Source: Phialocephala subalpina (lineage: Eukaryota; Ascomycota; Leotiomycetes; Helotiales; Mollisiaceae). Taken from it: a stretch of DNA of 64,000 bases. The translations under genes and the position numbers were made by a program. Location: positions 146,803-210,802 of the forward strand of contig FJOG01000056.1 in the NCBI GenBank assembly GCA_900073065.1, read 5' to 3'. The notes beneath the pieces were generated by a model, which saw only the letters and a list, made by a program, of their open reading frames with translations, made no database searches and was not told the origin of the DNA. Of this stretch, positions 11,032 to 23,658 are shown one piece after another (within the stretch, counting starts at the first letter, position 1; each line of letters opens with the position of its first letter).

Positions 11032-12117
11032 ATGTCGACTCAAACTCCCACAACTCCCACGCAGTCGCAGGGTTTGCTGAGACCAGACACAGCTGACACT
11101 CAAGGGTCGCCCTCAACTCCAAGCTCTGATTCCAGCGACTCGTTAATGAAAGAATCCTACCCCGATTACACAGACAAGGATGTGCTCAAGGCGCCCTGGA
11201 AGTATATTGGGTATAGAGTCTTTTCGAAATGGATCGCTTCTGATCAGTCATTCTTCATTGTGCGCCGATTTGGAGCTTTGCAGGCGCGCGTTGTTCTGTC
11301 GTTGCAGGATGAGATAGTTCGAATGGAGGAGGAACTGGACTCGATGGATAAGGCGTACAGTCGCAAAGCCGTACCAAAAGTGGTCGACAATGGCTCTTTC
11401 AGGAATGATCCTTGGAGCGAGCGAGGAGGCCATATCAAGAAAATCTGCGAGAAGCTGAAGTATTACAGTAGGTCAACCTTCATAAGAGCGAGTGCCCAAA
11501 TCTGACACATGCCAGACGAGTTCATCAACGAATACTCTCAACTCATGTCCCGGCCGGGCACTCGCTCAGAAGATATCGATAATGTACGAAACTGGCTAGG
11601 CATGGACCAACTAGATCCCGAAAAGCAAGCAATCAACAAGGATGAAGCCGCCTTCATCAATCGCAGGCACGATCTAATTCCCGTGTTGCCGAAAAAGCTG
11701 TCCTGGTTCCGCAAAGTGCTCGAGCGAAGCTTGATTTTGAGAATACCACTTCTTAGAACTTGCTTTGAGCGGAAGTGCAAAGACATCGAGGACTACAAGG
11801 ACATAAGGGGCATCAAACCTGGGGAGACAGGCGCGTTGAAACCGACTATATGGCAGAACGACAAACGAGTAGATTACTGCTCATCAAGCGTGATTGCCGT
11901 TGTTGGTCTGGGTATGTTGATTGCACCACTGTGGATATTGGAACAGATCAATCATGATCGTCCAAGTGCAAGACTCGGGGCTATCACTGGGTTCATTGTT
12001 GTTTTCTTTCTTCTGGTAGCTGTCGCCACCACTGCGCGAGTTTTTGATGCACTGGCGGCTACTGCTGCCTACTCGGCTGTGTTAATGGTTTTCATACAAC
12101 TCGGGTCCAGCAACTAA
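11032..12117 (+). CDS. DUF6594-domain membrane protein
   Basis: Exons 11032-11467 and 11516-12117 join across a 48-nt GT-AG intron and give 345 residues. After a Ser/Thr/Pro-rich, presumably disordered N-terminus comes the hallmark of fungal DUF6594 proteins: YIGYRVFSKWIASDQSFFIV, then RRFGALQARVVLSLQDEI. Three hydrophobic helices close the protein (VIAVVGLGMLIAPLWIL, ITGFIVVFFLLVAVATTA, ATAAYSAVLMVFIQL), as is usual for this family. The start is the ATG at 11032; a TTG two codons earlier is ignored. The molecular function of DUF6594 is unknown. Confidence 0.85.
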
Positions 12118-13018
12118 TGAAAGACAAATAATCAAGAAACTCAGCATGCGATTCACGATATTCATTGAACACCAATTATACCACTTTGAAACATTCATCG
12201 AAAGACATCCAACATTCGGCAGGTAAGCAGTTGCCACTCATCTTGCCGCCGGGAACGCCACTTCTCGATTCGCATCAACCAACATCAACGCCGCTCGATC
12301 TCAATTGACAGATACAAAATTTGAAAAGAGCGAGACTCAATCTCAAGCACAAGATCGCCCTGGAACCTCTCCCGGGTCTCTCCCAGGAGCAAGACGACTC
12401 CGAGATGTCCCACGTATCACGTGCATTCTGCCCACTTGGACGGCAATCTCGTCAAGCTCGTTCCCGTCGCACTTTCCTTGCCACTTTGGTTCACATGCTT
12501 CATGCATGAAAACAAACGCAGTGGACAGGCCAAACTTTTTGGTCGGTCCATAGAGAAAGCAGAGAAGGGCAAGTTGGGGGGCCATTTCAGCCTCCAGTGG
12601 CGCTTCGAAAACCTTGCTAGTGCAGGCTCCGCCGTCAGCAACCTCAACACCTCGCTCGAGAACTGCCACAACCGCAGCATCTTTCTCCGTTCTGGTGCGG
12701 AAGTCCGCGTCTTGAGACGCAGCCTCCCGCATGTCGCGCTGGCCATGCATACCCAGTGGCTTTGCAGCCTGTTGTCATGCAGGAGTGAGTCCCACCTATG
12801 ACTCTGTCAGTGGCCCATCCCATCAAAAGGCGAAACGCTGGAAAGCCTCACCGAGTATCCTGGTTCCCCGGATGACAGCCTCATATGTACTCGAGTACCT
12901 CAGTATGCGCTCTCGATATTTTCTGTCCTTCTTCGCGGTCGAGTTTCGTTTCTGTCGTATTCATCTTGAGGAGGAAGATTGAAGGTCGTCGAAGAAATCG
13001 CGACAAAAACAAACGAAA
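12118..13018. other. Intergenic or unresolved 5' exon of the AAA ATPase gene
   Basis: Open frames exist on both strands but none has a recognisable domain. One possibility is that the rightward frame ending near 12784 (RRSLPHVALAMHTQWLC...) is a first exon. A gtgagt donor at 12785 can be joined in phase to an acceptor near 13056, extending the ATPase upstream. The intron would be about 270 nt, long for this genome. Transcript data are needed to decide. Confidence 0.3.
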
Positions 13019-16000
13019 ATGCTCAGTCACGTGCCGTGCTGCCTGCAGTGTTCAGGCAGCGACCTCGAGCTGTCTCAGCATCTACTTTCGCAAGCGATTT
13101 GGTCTTTGGAAAGCACAGCAAAGACTCATGAGCATTTTTTACAACAAACCGAATCGAGTCTCGAATCGAATTTTACCCAGCAAACTTCAGCGCTGGGACA
13201 AGATATCAAACAGGCTCTCCAGCACCTCCTCATTCTTCAGGATGTTCTCTTCCGAGTGGGTACTGGCCAGGATTCATCTACCCCGCGGCCGAAACCAGAA
13301 TCTATATCTCAACCTGGCATACGGAACAGGAGCGTCGTAAAGAAGAACCTAAAAGCTCGGCTCTATTCCTATCTGGGGTCAAGCGATAGAAGCTTTCCGC
13401 TGTCTGATCTCCTGCTCACGAATCCTGTCTTGCAAATTGGTCGCTTTCAGATCCCAGAGGACCCCATCATTCAAGTTCGAAAGAAAACGAGAAGTCCAAT
13501 TGTACAAGATATCGAAGAAACAGTCCTGGACGATGTTGCCACCGTGGCAGCTTCCGAAGAAAACGTGTCACCGTCCCAGGAGATGTTGCCACACCACAAT
13601 TTCATCTTTCTCGACCATCTTTTACCTCTCTTGAGAAGTGTCCGGATTTCAATCGAGCTGCGTTACACCGGGACAGAAGCGAGTATCCCCTCCAGCATCA
13701 TTTCGGACCTTGCAACATTCGAGCAAAGTTTCCAAATCCAGCGAGACCCGCTAACAGACAGCATCTGGAATACCGATCACCAAGAACAGCGCATCGATGT
13801 CTTTTATGATAGTGATAACAATCTTTCATATCGACTGAAGTGCATATGTCCAGAAGGCGTTGTGCATGATCTTGATGTTTACTGTCCTCGGAACATTCCT
13901 GTGGAGTCGAACGACAGCGGAAGTGAGAGCGGCTCGGATACATCCTCGGTCAAGAGGTCGAAAAAGAAGAAGAAGCAAACAAGTGCATATAGCCGTTCAT
14001 CTTGCGACCCTTCGGACGAAGAAGAAAAGGCGACGAGGAAGGCCAGGCAAGAAAAGAAGAGAAGGAAGGAGATGAAGGAGAAGCGAGAAGAGGCCATGAA
14101 AGAGATCAATGAACTCGTAGGACTCGCCAATGTCAAAGATCATGTTCGGAATCTATTAGCGAAGGCGAAGACGATGGCTCGTCAAGGGATAGATATCAAA
14201 GGCGAGCGATACGGGACGGTATTGATTGGAAATTCCGGAACTGGTACGTTACCCCTCCTTGCTTGATGCGCAGTACTGATTTTACTCACAGGCAAAACCA
14301 CCTTCGCAAGTCATTACGCCAAACTCCTTCATGGACTGGGTGTGATCGGCAGCGAAGAAGTCAAGCACACGACAGGCATCTACCTCGCCGATGGTGGCAT
14401 TCCGAGAGCTAAGCTCTATATCGAGAACCTCGCTGACAGGAAGGGAGGCGTCATTTTCATCGACGATGCCCACTATCTCTTGGACGACAATCACTACGGT
14501 ATCAGAGTCTTAGACTACCTCCTGGAACAGGTCGATGCGCGAAAAGGAAAAGTTGTCTTCATCCTCGCCGGGAAGGAAGATAAGATGATGGATGTTCTTG
14601 GTCACGGGGATAAGAACCTCAGCGGTCTTCTTCCGTATCACATACGTTTCAAAGACTACACCGACGATGAGCTTTGCGAGATCTTGTGGCATTTCATGAA
14701 CAAGAAGCTCGATGGCAAAGCGGAAGTTGAAGGCGGCAAAGCTGGCTTGTACATGAGGATCGCAGCGAAGCGAGTGGGACGAATCCGAGGATCAACGCAA
14801 TTTGCGAACGCGAGATCAGTCGACAATCTGTTGTCACAAATCCTGGATCGACAAGCGGCAAGACTTGCGAAAGCTCGAGCTGGGAAGGCTGCAGCTGAGG
14901 CCGAAGCATTGAGGATGCTGGAAGCCGCCGAGAAGAAAGACGAGAGTGGAGCTGCGATGCCGGCAAATGAGACGACAGCGGCCGATCCTCTCAATTCCGC
15001 GGCTTTAGAAAAACTAGAAGCTTCCGAGAAGAAGGGCGAGGATGAATGTGCCATTCCAGCGGAAGAAGGGACAAAAGCCGATCTTCCCAGAACCGACACT
15101 CCGCCTGAACTAAAGAGTGCTGATGTTGCCGAAGCGGAGAAAGCCACAGTTACCAAGACCGATCCCGGAACTTCCACAGATGGGACATCCGACGAGAAGC
15201 CTACCACAGACAGACAAGCGCCGGAGAAAGACGTGTCTGCCGAGGTGGACCTTGGTCAAAACAAGGACCAGACGGAAGAAGTCAAGGAGTCACCCGAGGA
15301 GAAGCCAGATGAACCTGCAACAGACGCCACGAAGCCTGAAAGCGGGTCTAATAGTGGGTCTGAATCTGGGAAAGAGGAAGACGACGACACCACTAGCGAA
15401 ATTGACCTAGTCGATGAGGAAGACTACAAGTTCTCCAAGGAAGATATAATCGGACCGAATCCATCTGATGCTGTTCTGGAGAGTCCAGCGTGGAAAAAGA
15501 TGCAGCGATTGACAGGCCTGAAAACCGTCAAAGAGTCCATACTGGGTCTGCTCGAGCTTGTCAAAACCAACTATGAGCGTGAGATGGAGGAGAAGCCGCC
15601 TCTCAAGGTGTCGCTCAATCGACTCTTCCTCGGTCCACCAGGCACTGGCAAAACTATGGTCGCGAAGCTGTATGCGCAATTATTGGCAGAGATTGGCATC
15701 CTGAGCAAAGGAGATGTCATCATCAAGAACCCAAGTGACTTGATTGGGCGTTACATCGGTGATTCGGAGAACAACACCAGGGCTGCTCTGAGATCGGCCA
15801 TGGGAAGTGTTTTCGTCCTCGATGAAGCGTACATGATGTATTCTGGTGGTGCTGATGGTACTGGAAATGAGAGTGACTCTTTCCGACAAGGTATCATGGA
15901 TACACTTGTTGGTGAGATCCAGAGCGAGCCTGGTGAGGATCGATGTGTTCTGCTTCTGGGATACGACGATGCAATGTCCGAGATGCTACAGAATTCCAAC

Positions 16001-17212
16001 CCAGGCCTCAGTCGAAGATTTCCGATGTCTGATGCTTTCTGGTTTCAAAACTTTACCCTTGCAGAGCTTGAAAGCATCCTCAAATCGAAGCTTGAAGATC
16101 ACGTGCTGGAAGCAACGGAGCCAGCTATCAAGGTCGCGATGGATGTCCTTGAGAAAGCCAGCACTCGCGTGAACTTTGGGAATGGCGGTGAGGTCGAGAA
16201 TCTGATCACCAAGGCGAAGATCAACTACCAAAAGAGAATGTCATCGATACCCGTCCCTGACCGCCCGAAGACCTGGATCTTCGAGCCACAAGACTTCGAT
16301 CCCGAATTTGACCGCGGAAAGTCAGCCACCGCCAACCTAAAAGAGCTATTCAAGGATGTCATCGGATGCGAAGAGATCATCGCCAAGCTCGAGCAGTACC
16401 AACGTATCTCTCAAACCATGAAACTCCGAGGCATGGATCCCAAGGAGTACATCCCCACAAACTTTGTTTTTAAAGGCCCTCCCGGAACTGGAAAGACAAC
16501 CACAGCCCGAAAGATTGCCCAAATTTACTATGATATGGGTCACCTGGCAGACCCCTCAGTCGTCGAATGCTCAGCCAGCGACTTGATTGGGAAATACGTT
16601 GGCCACTCCGGCCCCAAAACCACAAAAGTCTTCGAACGCGCCCTCGGTCGCGTCCTCTTCATCGACGAAGCCTATCGCCTGACATCCGGCACCAACTCCT
16701 GCTCCTTCAACTCAGAAGTCATCTCCGAGCTCGTCGATCTCTTAACCAAACCCAAATACGCCGGAAAACTCATCGTCATCCTCGCCGGGTACGCAGACGA
16801 AATGAACTCCCTCCTCTCCACCAACCCCGGTCTCGCATCCCGTTTCCCAGAAGAAATACATTTCCCTTCCCTCCAACCCGATCACTGTCTTGAGATTCTC
16901 AAGATCAAGTTAGCGAAGACTGGGATTTTGTGTCCGATATTGAGTCAGCCAAGACTTTCAGCTTGTAAGAATCTGGTGAGGAAGATGCGGTTTTTGAGCG
17001 AGACGAAGGGGTGGGGGAATGCGAGGGATGTGGAGACGTTGGCGAAGGGGTTGGCGAGGGAGGCGTTTAGTAGGGTGAAGGGGGTTGATGATATCTTGGT
17101 TTGTACGGCGGATATGGTGGGCAATGCATTGGATGGGATGTTGAAGGAGAGGAGGGCGAGGGGCGTAGTGAAGCAGGAGGGCGCACCGGAAGTTCCTAAG
17201 TATGATTGGTAA
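13019..17212 (+). CDS. Large triple-AAA ATPase, CbxX/CfxQ (SpoVK-like) type
   Basis: Exons 13019-14243 and 14292-17212 (48-nt intron) give about 1381 residues if the ATG at 13019 is correct. Three AAA modules follow one another. The first Walker A is GNSGTGKTT near residue 404, split by the intron, with Walker B VIFIDDAH. The second is GPPGTGKTM near 856, with VFVLDEAYMM. The third is GPPGTGKTTT near 1137, with VLFIDEAYRL. Arginine-bearing NPGLSRRFP and NPGLASRFP follow modules two and three. A long Lys/Glu-rich linker with AEKK/PEEKP-like repeats separates modules one and two, and a basic KKKKK tract precedes module one. Bacterial and plastid CbxX proteins are Rubisco-activase-like remodelers. 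The fungal substrate is unknown. Module one has the DDAH box instead of DEAY and may be less active. Confidence 0.9.
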
Positions 17213-17306
17213 ACGTGGTAAAAGGCAAGATTAACATAGAATATTGTAAAGACTAGGGCTCATTGATATCTGATTCGGGATCCTATAGGATTTGAAGAAA
17301 TCTTCC

Positions 17307-17496
17307 TGTCGCTACAATCGGAGATACGTATCACTTAAGCGTACGCGTCTATGATGGAGGGTAGTCGTAAAGTAAAATCAAAAGTGCTGTTTATTATTAT
17401 CGTCTTATCGAGTCTAAGAGCTCGAGGTCTGCTCTCTTATAGAGAGCATGCTCACGCTAGGCATATAGCCTAAAACACGTGATATCTATTCTAACA
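17307..17496 (-). repeat. 3' LTR of the copia element
   Basis: This 190-bp terminal repeat starts tgtcgctacaatcgg and ends attctaaca on the plus strand. It is the downstream LTR relative to the element's minus-strand genes. Confidence 0.95.
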
Positions 17497-17736
17497 CTAG
17501 GCACACTTAAAAGTGGTGCTACCATATTAAAAACACTAAAACGCTAACCTCCTTCCTTCTCTCTCCACTTAAGCTTCTATACCGCGTTCTACCCACTCCG
17601 TAGCTTTAATATTAAGTTTGTTCGAGTCGAGCAGATCTCTCAGAGCTTGACAAAGCTTGGCTTTAGTCATAGCGTCCGCGGGGTTGCTGTCTTTATCGAT
17701 CTACTTAATCTCAGCAATCTCTCTACGCTCGTATGA

Positions 17737-17937
17737 CTAACGTAGGCACATAAAGTCTACCATTAATCTCTTCTCTTGAGTTATCCCTAGTTTAACTAGA
17801 CAGTCGTATAGTGATTTCGAGTCGGTACAAATTGTAAGTGGGAATACCGGGTAATTGAAGGCCTTCTCGATCGTAGACTTGATAGAGGCCGCCATATCAA
17901 AGCCGTGACTCATAGCGTATAACTCAAAAACTAACAC
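17737..17937 (-). pseudogene. Copia RNase H domain remnant
   Basis: The longest open stretch of the RNase H region reads FELYAMSHGFDMAASIKSTI and later TICTDSKSLYDCLVKLGITQ. This matches the copia-type RNase H that follows reverse transcriptase, including the D of TDSKSLYD. It is one fragment of a broken polyprotein and has no independent start. Confidence 0.85.
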
Positions 17938-18552
17938 ACTACGAGTAACTCTCTTGCATTTCGTCGACGACCAATAAACGATATTTGCGTTATTATTTTA
18001 GTCTGCGAGCGTAATAACGTAGCTAATTTGGGAGGTGAAATCGTTATTGTTTGCAAAGGAGGCGTCGGTAAAGACAATAAGCCTAAGGGATCTTCTATCG
18101 AGTTAAATAAATTTTAATCCTCTAGCAGAGTTTTATATTTGCCATTCGATACGCTTATTAAGCTGTTTAATCTCCTCCTTTCCGGGGTCGAAGGTCTAAA
18201 CAGCAAAAGAGAGGTCGAAGGCAGCCTCTAACTGAGAAACTGTAGTAATATAGGCACCTCGTGCTCTCTGTACTACGTATTGATTTCTTGGTGATACGCT
18301 CTGCCGAGTTATACCTCTTGAACTAATAAAATCGGCCGTAGTTTCTTTGACTAGTCGTAATGCCTTAAATTGTTATTCTTACGTTAGCGTAATAGACTTG
18401 TCTTTGGTGAGAGTAATCAGTCCTCCGTTGAACTTAAGTAGCGTAGCGGTTATTAAAGTCTCTCTGCCTTTAACTAAAAAGTTGGCCTCATTTAGCTTGT
18501 TTTGCTCGGCCTGAGCAAACTCCTTATTCGCGAGAAACAAGGTGTTATCAGT

Positions 18553-18864
18553 CTACAGGCCGACGACACCAAAGTAGTCTGTCGTATTGGCGTAAAGGAG
18601 GCAAAAGTCGTAAGTTGATTGGCTCATATTCAACTTCTCCATGTGGTGTTTATAGTAGGTACCGAACCAGTGATTTCCGGCTTCCGGAACACTATATAAT
18701 GGCTTAATAACCTTAAGGATATAACCGCTCCATTGCTCGACTTCCTTTAATAGTCTAACGTAGAAGTCTCGATTTAACTTCGTAGTAGACTGTGTATAAG
18801 CTTGCGTAATATCTCTCAAATAAAGACCGTTTTCCGGGAAAGTTGCCGCAAAAACTAGTACCAA
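18553..18864 (-). pseudogene. Copia reverse transcriptase (RVT_2) remnant
   Basis: The stretch LYLRDITQAYTQSTTKLNRD, followed by GYILKVIKPLYSVPEAGNHW, is typical of RVT_2; intact copies read LxQxDVxxAF and LYGLKQAxRxW there. The fragment is open for 103 codons between stops, with strong divergence from the consensus. It lies between integrase upstream and RNase H downstream in the element's own direction. Confidence 0.88.
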
Positions 18865-19849
18865 TCTCTAACTAACTCGCTAAATAGTTGGAGATTGGGT
18901 AAAAACGAGAGACTTCTCTATATCGTTATAAGCTTAGATTATAAGCCTAGACTTCTCGAAAGCTTTATCGGTGCCCTCGTTTTTAATCTAATCGACGAAC
19001 TTAGAGTTGAAAATCCTAAGGCCGTCAAGCACATCATTCGAGCTAACCAAATCAAACACTCCGCGCTCGATTAAACCATTAATTTCCAATTAGCGAGAGT
19101 TTCTGAACTTAACGTAGCCTCCTAATTAAACGTAGACCGTAAAGTTAATAGCAGTTGCGTTCGCGTTTTTCCTAAGTCTATTGCTTCGACGAGCTAATGG
19201 TTGCAGTTAATCTCGTTCGGTGGAAATCTCCGATTAAATTTCCGTTCGAGAGTCGTTTGGCTCGTCGTAAACCTCATCTTTCGAGTCTTAATAGTATAGT
19301 TTTACTACTATAGAGCGAAACGAGGTTAGTCCACTTAGTAAATTAACACTACAATTTTCTCTACTAATTCCAAGGAGATTATATAAGCCTTTCCATTGGC
19401 CGGCTTTACCGCTAGGGGTCTCTCTCCAAACTAGGACTTAAGAGTTGATTTCTAAACCTTTAAGATTTGTAATATTAGGGCCATTTCGATAGTAGAGTAC
19501 GTCGAAAACTTGTCTTTTAGCTCTCAGCTTACGGACTTCGTTTATAGCCTTTTTGAGAGTAATTACTCGCTAGACAATATCACTTGATAGGGCATTATAC
19601 TCGACTATTCTCGAGTAAGCGCTAAAAACAAGGAGAATAGGGATAATACCGTCAGGTCCAATTGTATCGTTGATAGCTTTGAAAGCCATTTGGAGAGCTA
19701 TATCTCTCTGGAGATCTAGTAACTCTTAAATTATAATTTTGTAGGCTTTGCGGACGGGACTATAATATTTCTCCATAATACCTATTAAGTTATAGGCTTT
19801 AACTGGGACACTCTTAGTAGTAATTCCAAGGGATTTAGCGTACTATCTA

Positions 19850-20255
19850 AACTCATTACTAACGAAGTTCTTTCTAGCATTATAAGTGATTATATCCGGA
19901 GGTCCTAAGTACGTATCAATCCAAATTTGGCGTAACGTATCCCAAGTATATTTTACAAAGATATTCTTAAGAAATTTCCCGTTTTGAAATCTCGTAGCTT
20001 CGTTTATAATATAGAGTAGTAAGGTATTATTAATATATATAACGTTAATTAAAACGCAGTAATTAAACTTTATATCCTCTCGGATAATAAAGCGAAATCT
20101 TCCGGGAGAGTTACCGTGTTTCTAGCAATAATGGTAGTATTTTGTTAAGTGCTCCAAGATTTCCTTATTAATATTATAACCGGCGCGTTCAAGTACTCGC
20201 TGGAGTCTATAAACTAATAAATGGCCGAAGCGACGATGGAGACGCTTGAATTCTG
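19850..20255 (-). pseudogene. Copia GAG-pre-integrase and integrase core remnant
   Basis: Translating the minus strand gives RLHRRFGHLLVYRLQRVLER (pre-integrase zinc motif) and then ITYNARKNFVSNEF, the core catalytic block. The block normally carries Asp in T-x-D-x-G-K-x-F; here the codon is AAT (Asn), a G-to-A change expected from RIP. At least one stop interrupts the frame. Confidence 0.8.
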
Positions 20256-23200
20256 TCTCCGTAAGATAATAGGGGTTCTGGTAAATTGATTGCTCTAAGA
20301 AAGAGTGTAGGGCCTTATTCTATAGGAGAAATAGGTGGCCGAATCGACGGATAATTAGAATTTCTCGAGTTAGCGTAATTAGCACGTTTCTAAGGTTATT
20401 ATACTATACCCTAAGTTTGTCTATATCCGCGAGATAAAGTAGGAAAAGGGTGTTAGCTTTTACTACGTGAAATTCCGTAGCGCCGATAGGTGAGTTGATC
20501 TTAATAAAACTTACGGAAGAAGTTGATCCGATTTCGAACTTGATTTGGATAGCGCCTTTGATTGAAGTGTCGAGTATAATAGTCTCGTCGATAGTTTAAT
20601 AGGCTAAATACTGGTTATAACTAACTGTTGATCTTATAGACGCTCTTATATTAATTATAATTCCAAAGAATTTATCGGACGTGTAGCGTTTATAAGGTTT
20701 ATTGACGAATATTTCCGTCGAATCGAGGAAATTATTCGTGCTTTTAGGCTCTCTTAAAACCATCTTATAAGCGGTCGATTCGTTGTTTAGGTAAGTAAAG
20801 ATTTCCTCGGCGTCGGACATTGAGATAAAGCCAAAAGAGGTAAGGAATAAGTGGCTCTTATCGTTATCACGTGGGTCGTGATCTTGATCACTATTCTCCT
20901 TAAGTGCAATTAATTAGAAAGCTTCGTTTATATCATTAATATTGTCGTTATTTTTTGTGCTTTTAAATTCAGTGACGTATTATTTGAATCTTTGCTCGAA
21001 GTTGCGGCTAAACTTATTATTAAATTTAGTAGCGTATTTAGACTTGAATTAGTCTTTGGACTTTTGGCGCTTTTCGGCGGTGTAATTTGATGATTAATAG
21101 CCTTCCTTATTACATATAAAGCAGCGCTTCTTTGTAGTATTATATGACTAGTTGCGGTTACTAAATTTAGGTCGGTCGGAACGTTAGTTGCTATACCGAT
21201 ATCTTCTCTCCGTTATGTAGGTCGAATTACTAGCTTGATTATGAGAGTATTCATATGCCGTAATAAACGATTTCATGGCGCTAATAACTCCAGTTAGAGT
21301 ATCTGGTGGGTTCGAGCAAGCGAATTGGCATTCTGGTAGGTCTCTATAAATTAGGACGAGCTTGTTCGCGAAGAAGTCCTCTTTTTAAAGTGTTTTGTTG
21401 AGACTGTGACGTAACTCTCGTAATTTTGTGACTAGTAGGTTAAAATAGTGCTTTGTGGTCTTACTAAAGTTCTCTGTTTTAATAGTGTTTAAAGTAGTGT
21501 TATTTTATTCGAAGAAGTTTCGTCTTTTATAGTTTGCGTCCTCGAAGTGATCTTTAATTAGTTGGCAAATTTATTCGAAAGACAAAGATTTCTACTGGAT
21601 TAAATCTGTGTAATAGTAGCTTATAGCCATTCTTTTTAGTATAATAGGGAAAGTTTTGAGATATCCTTTTTACGGTAAATTATATTTACTATATATATCG
21701 TAAAATATAAATAGCTTTAGTTGAAAGTTATCGCTTTTACTATTATATTTCTGTTTTTCGGTGTAAGTTTTAACTATATTTCTTATGCTTTTATTAAATT
21801 CTAGGTTTTGCGGCAAGTCAAGTGGCTTTTGGTCGGATTAACGTAAAGGTAAAATGCGTGGCATTTATTGCGAGGGGTTATTCTTAATAGGTTGCTTATA
21901 TTTATGCTGTTGTTACTTAATTACCGGTGGCTGGTAAAGTCGAGGGTGCATATAAAGTTGGGGTCGAGATTACTATTATGATCTCTAGAAAAGTGGTGAG
22001 AGATTAGGCTGATAAAGTATTAAGAGCTTAAATTGATCTAGTAGTTATAGATAAATTGTAAAGTAATTATTTGTAGCGAGTTATTTTCCTCGTTGGTTTT
22101 CTGTGAGAGGTTTTTTTGCGGTTATCTCTACGGGCAGTTATCGAGGCGTAGTTAATCTAAGTGTAATTGGTTTAAATGAAGTAAATAGTTTTTTAGTAAG
22201 TGTTCTTTTGTTTATTTTTAGACGGTAATTAATTTGATGGGATTTAAACGTGTTTTTTACTAACTATTCGTTAATAGTAGCGTTTGTTTATTTGGTTCGT
22301 TGTTCCTTTTCGAAAGTAAATCTAAAAGTCTTTATTATACTTTGGCTTCTTGACTCGCTGACCCAAACGCCTCTTTGTTTAAGAGTAAAGCGCAAAGTCT
22401 TAAGGAATACCTTTTTAACTCTATTGAACGTATTTTTAGTTTATAGCTCGAAGTCTTCTTGGAAAGTTTCCTATAGAATACTATTATAAACATTATTATC
22501 CTCGTATTTTTTAATACGGTTTTTAATGTATTACTTTAAGATTTCTATAAGTGTAATATCAAAGTTTAAATTGTTTATATTTTAGTAGTACTCGTTCGAG
22601 TTAGCGTTATTATTATCGTTTATTTTAGCTTATCTTTTTCCTTCTTTCCTCCGCAAGTATACTCCTTTTTTCCCCTCTATGTGTATATATGGCCACTTTC
22701 TTATAGGCTTTTATCGGAGTGTAAAAGTAGGTAAGTAGGTAGGAAATTCGTAAAAAGTCGCAAAAGTAATAATGTAATTCGGTAATTCGATAGTGGTTAT
22801 AAAAAGCGCAAAGTAAACAGCGCAAATTCCATTATTTATCGTAGTAGTAATTAACTCGGTTTTAAGGTTTAATCGGGGCTTTATAAGCGGGTTCAAATCT
22901 TAAGGCAGGGCGTTTCGTTCTCGTAGTTATCGTAGGACTTTACAAGTGGATTAAAGTTTCGAGAAGGATATTCTTATTCTTCGCAATTCAAGCCAAAAAG
23001 TTGGCTAGTTATAGTCTACTACGGTAATAAAATTGGTTCTCTTTTATAACTTGATTAGGGCTCTATGAGCGGGTTTAAATTGCGCAAAAGAAAGTGCTTT
23101 ATTCGAGACAAAATCGGGGCTTTACAAGCGAGTCTTTGTTTGTAGTAGAGGGTTTCTACTCTTCGAGGTGTATCGCGTATTAACGTATCTTTGCGCAGTG

Positions 23201-23273
23201 CTTTGAAATTAATTAAAGACCGTTTTAAGGATTATTTGATTTGTTCCGCATGCGTCGAGATCAAATTGATTAG

Positions 23274-23463
23274 TGTCGCTATAATCGGAGATACGTATTA
23301 CTTAAGCGTACGCGTCTATAATGGAGGGTAGTCGTAAAGTAAAATCAAAAGTGCTGTTTATTATTATCGTCTTGTCGAGTCTAAGAGCTCGAGGTCTGCT
23401 CTCTTATGGAGAGCATGCTCACGCTAGGCATATAGCCTAAAACACGTGATATCTATTCCAACA
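23274..23463 (-). repeat. 5' LTR of the copia element
   Basis: This 190-bp terminal repeat is identical in length to the left copy and differs from it at six transition sites. It ends attccaaca, followed directly by the cttcc duplication. Confidence 0.95.
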
Positions 23464-23658
23464 CTTCCAATCTTGAATCGTGGCACAAATTCATGCGGGC
23501 ATTGTGTGACTGGCTCACATGTGCGTTTCAAAGTTCCTCCTTAACTAGCCTGTTCATGTCCATTATTGACAGAATGGATGCGCCGGAATAGGCAAGGAGA
23601 GTTAAGTTGATTATAAAAGCTTCATTGGGTACGAATTTTGTCACCCTCTAGTGAGGCA

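Larger units (their letters stand above)
17302..23468 (-). mobile_element. Ty1/copia LTR retrotransposon, complete in outline but inactivated
   Basis: Two 190-bp LTRs (17307-17496 and 23274-23463) begin TG and end CA and are bounded by the 5-bp duplication cttcc (17302-17306 and 23464-23468). The coding strand is minus and the order is that of copia. A Gag zinc-knuckle remnant (CFICNKEG) lies near 21090-21125. A GAG-pre-integrase segment (FKRLHRRFGHL) lies near 20115-20255, followed by integrase core at 19850-20060. Reverse transcriptase (PENGLYLRDITQAYTQ) is at 18553-18864 and RNase H (SKSLYDCLVKLG) at 17737-17937. Stops occur throughout and the element is AT-enriched. The LTRs differ at six sites, all transitions. 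This is the signature of repeat-induced point mutation, so the copy should be non-autonomous. Confidence 0.95.

Noticed and set aside
12343..12750. Leftward 135-codon open frame upstream of the AAA gene
   Set aside because: There is no recognisable domain, and an equally long frame lies opposite; GC-rich composition is enough to explain both.
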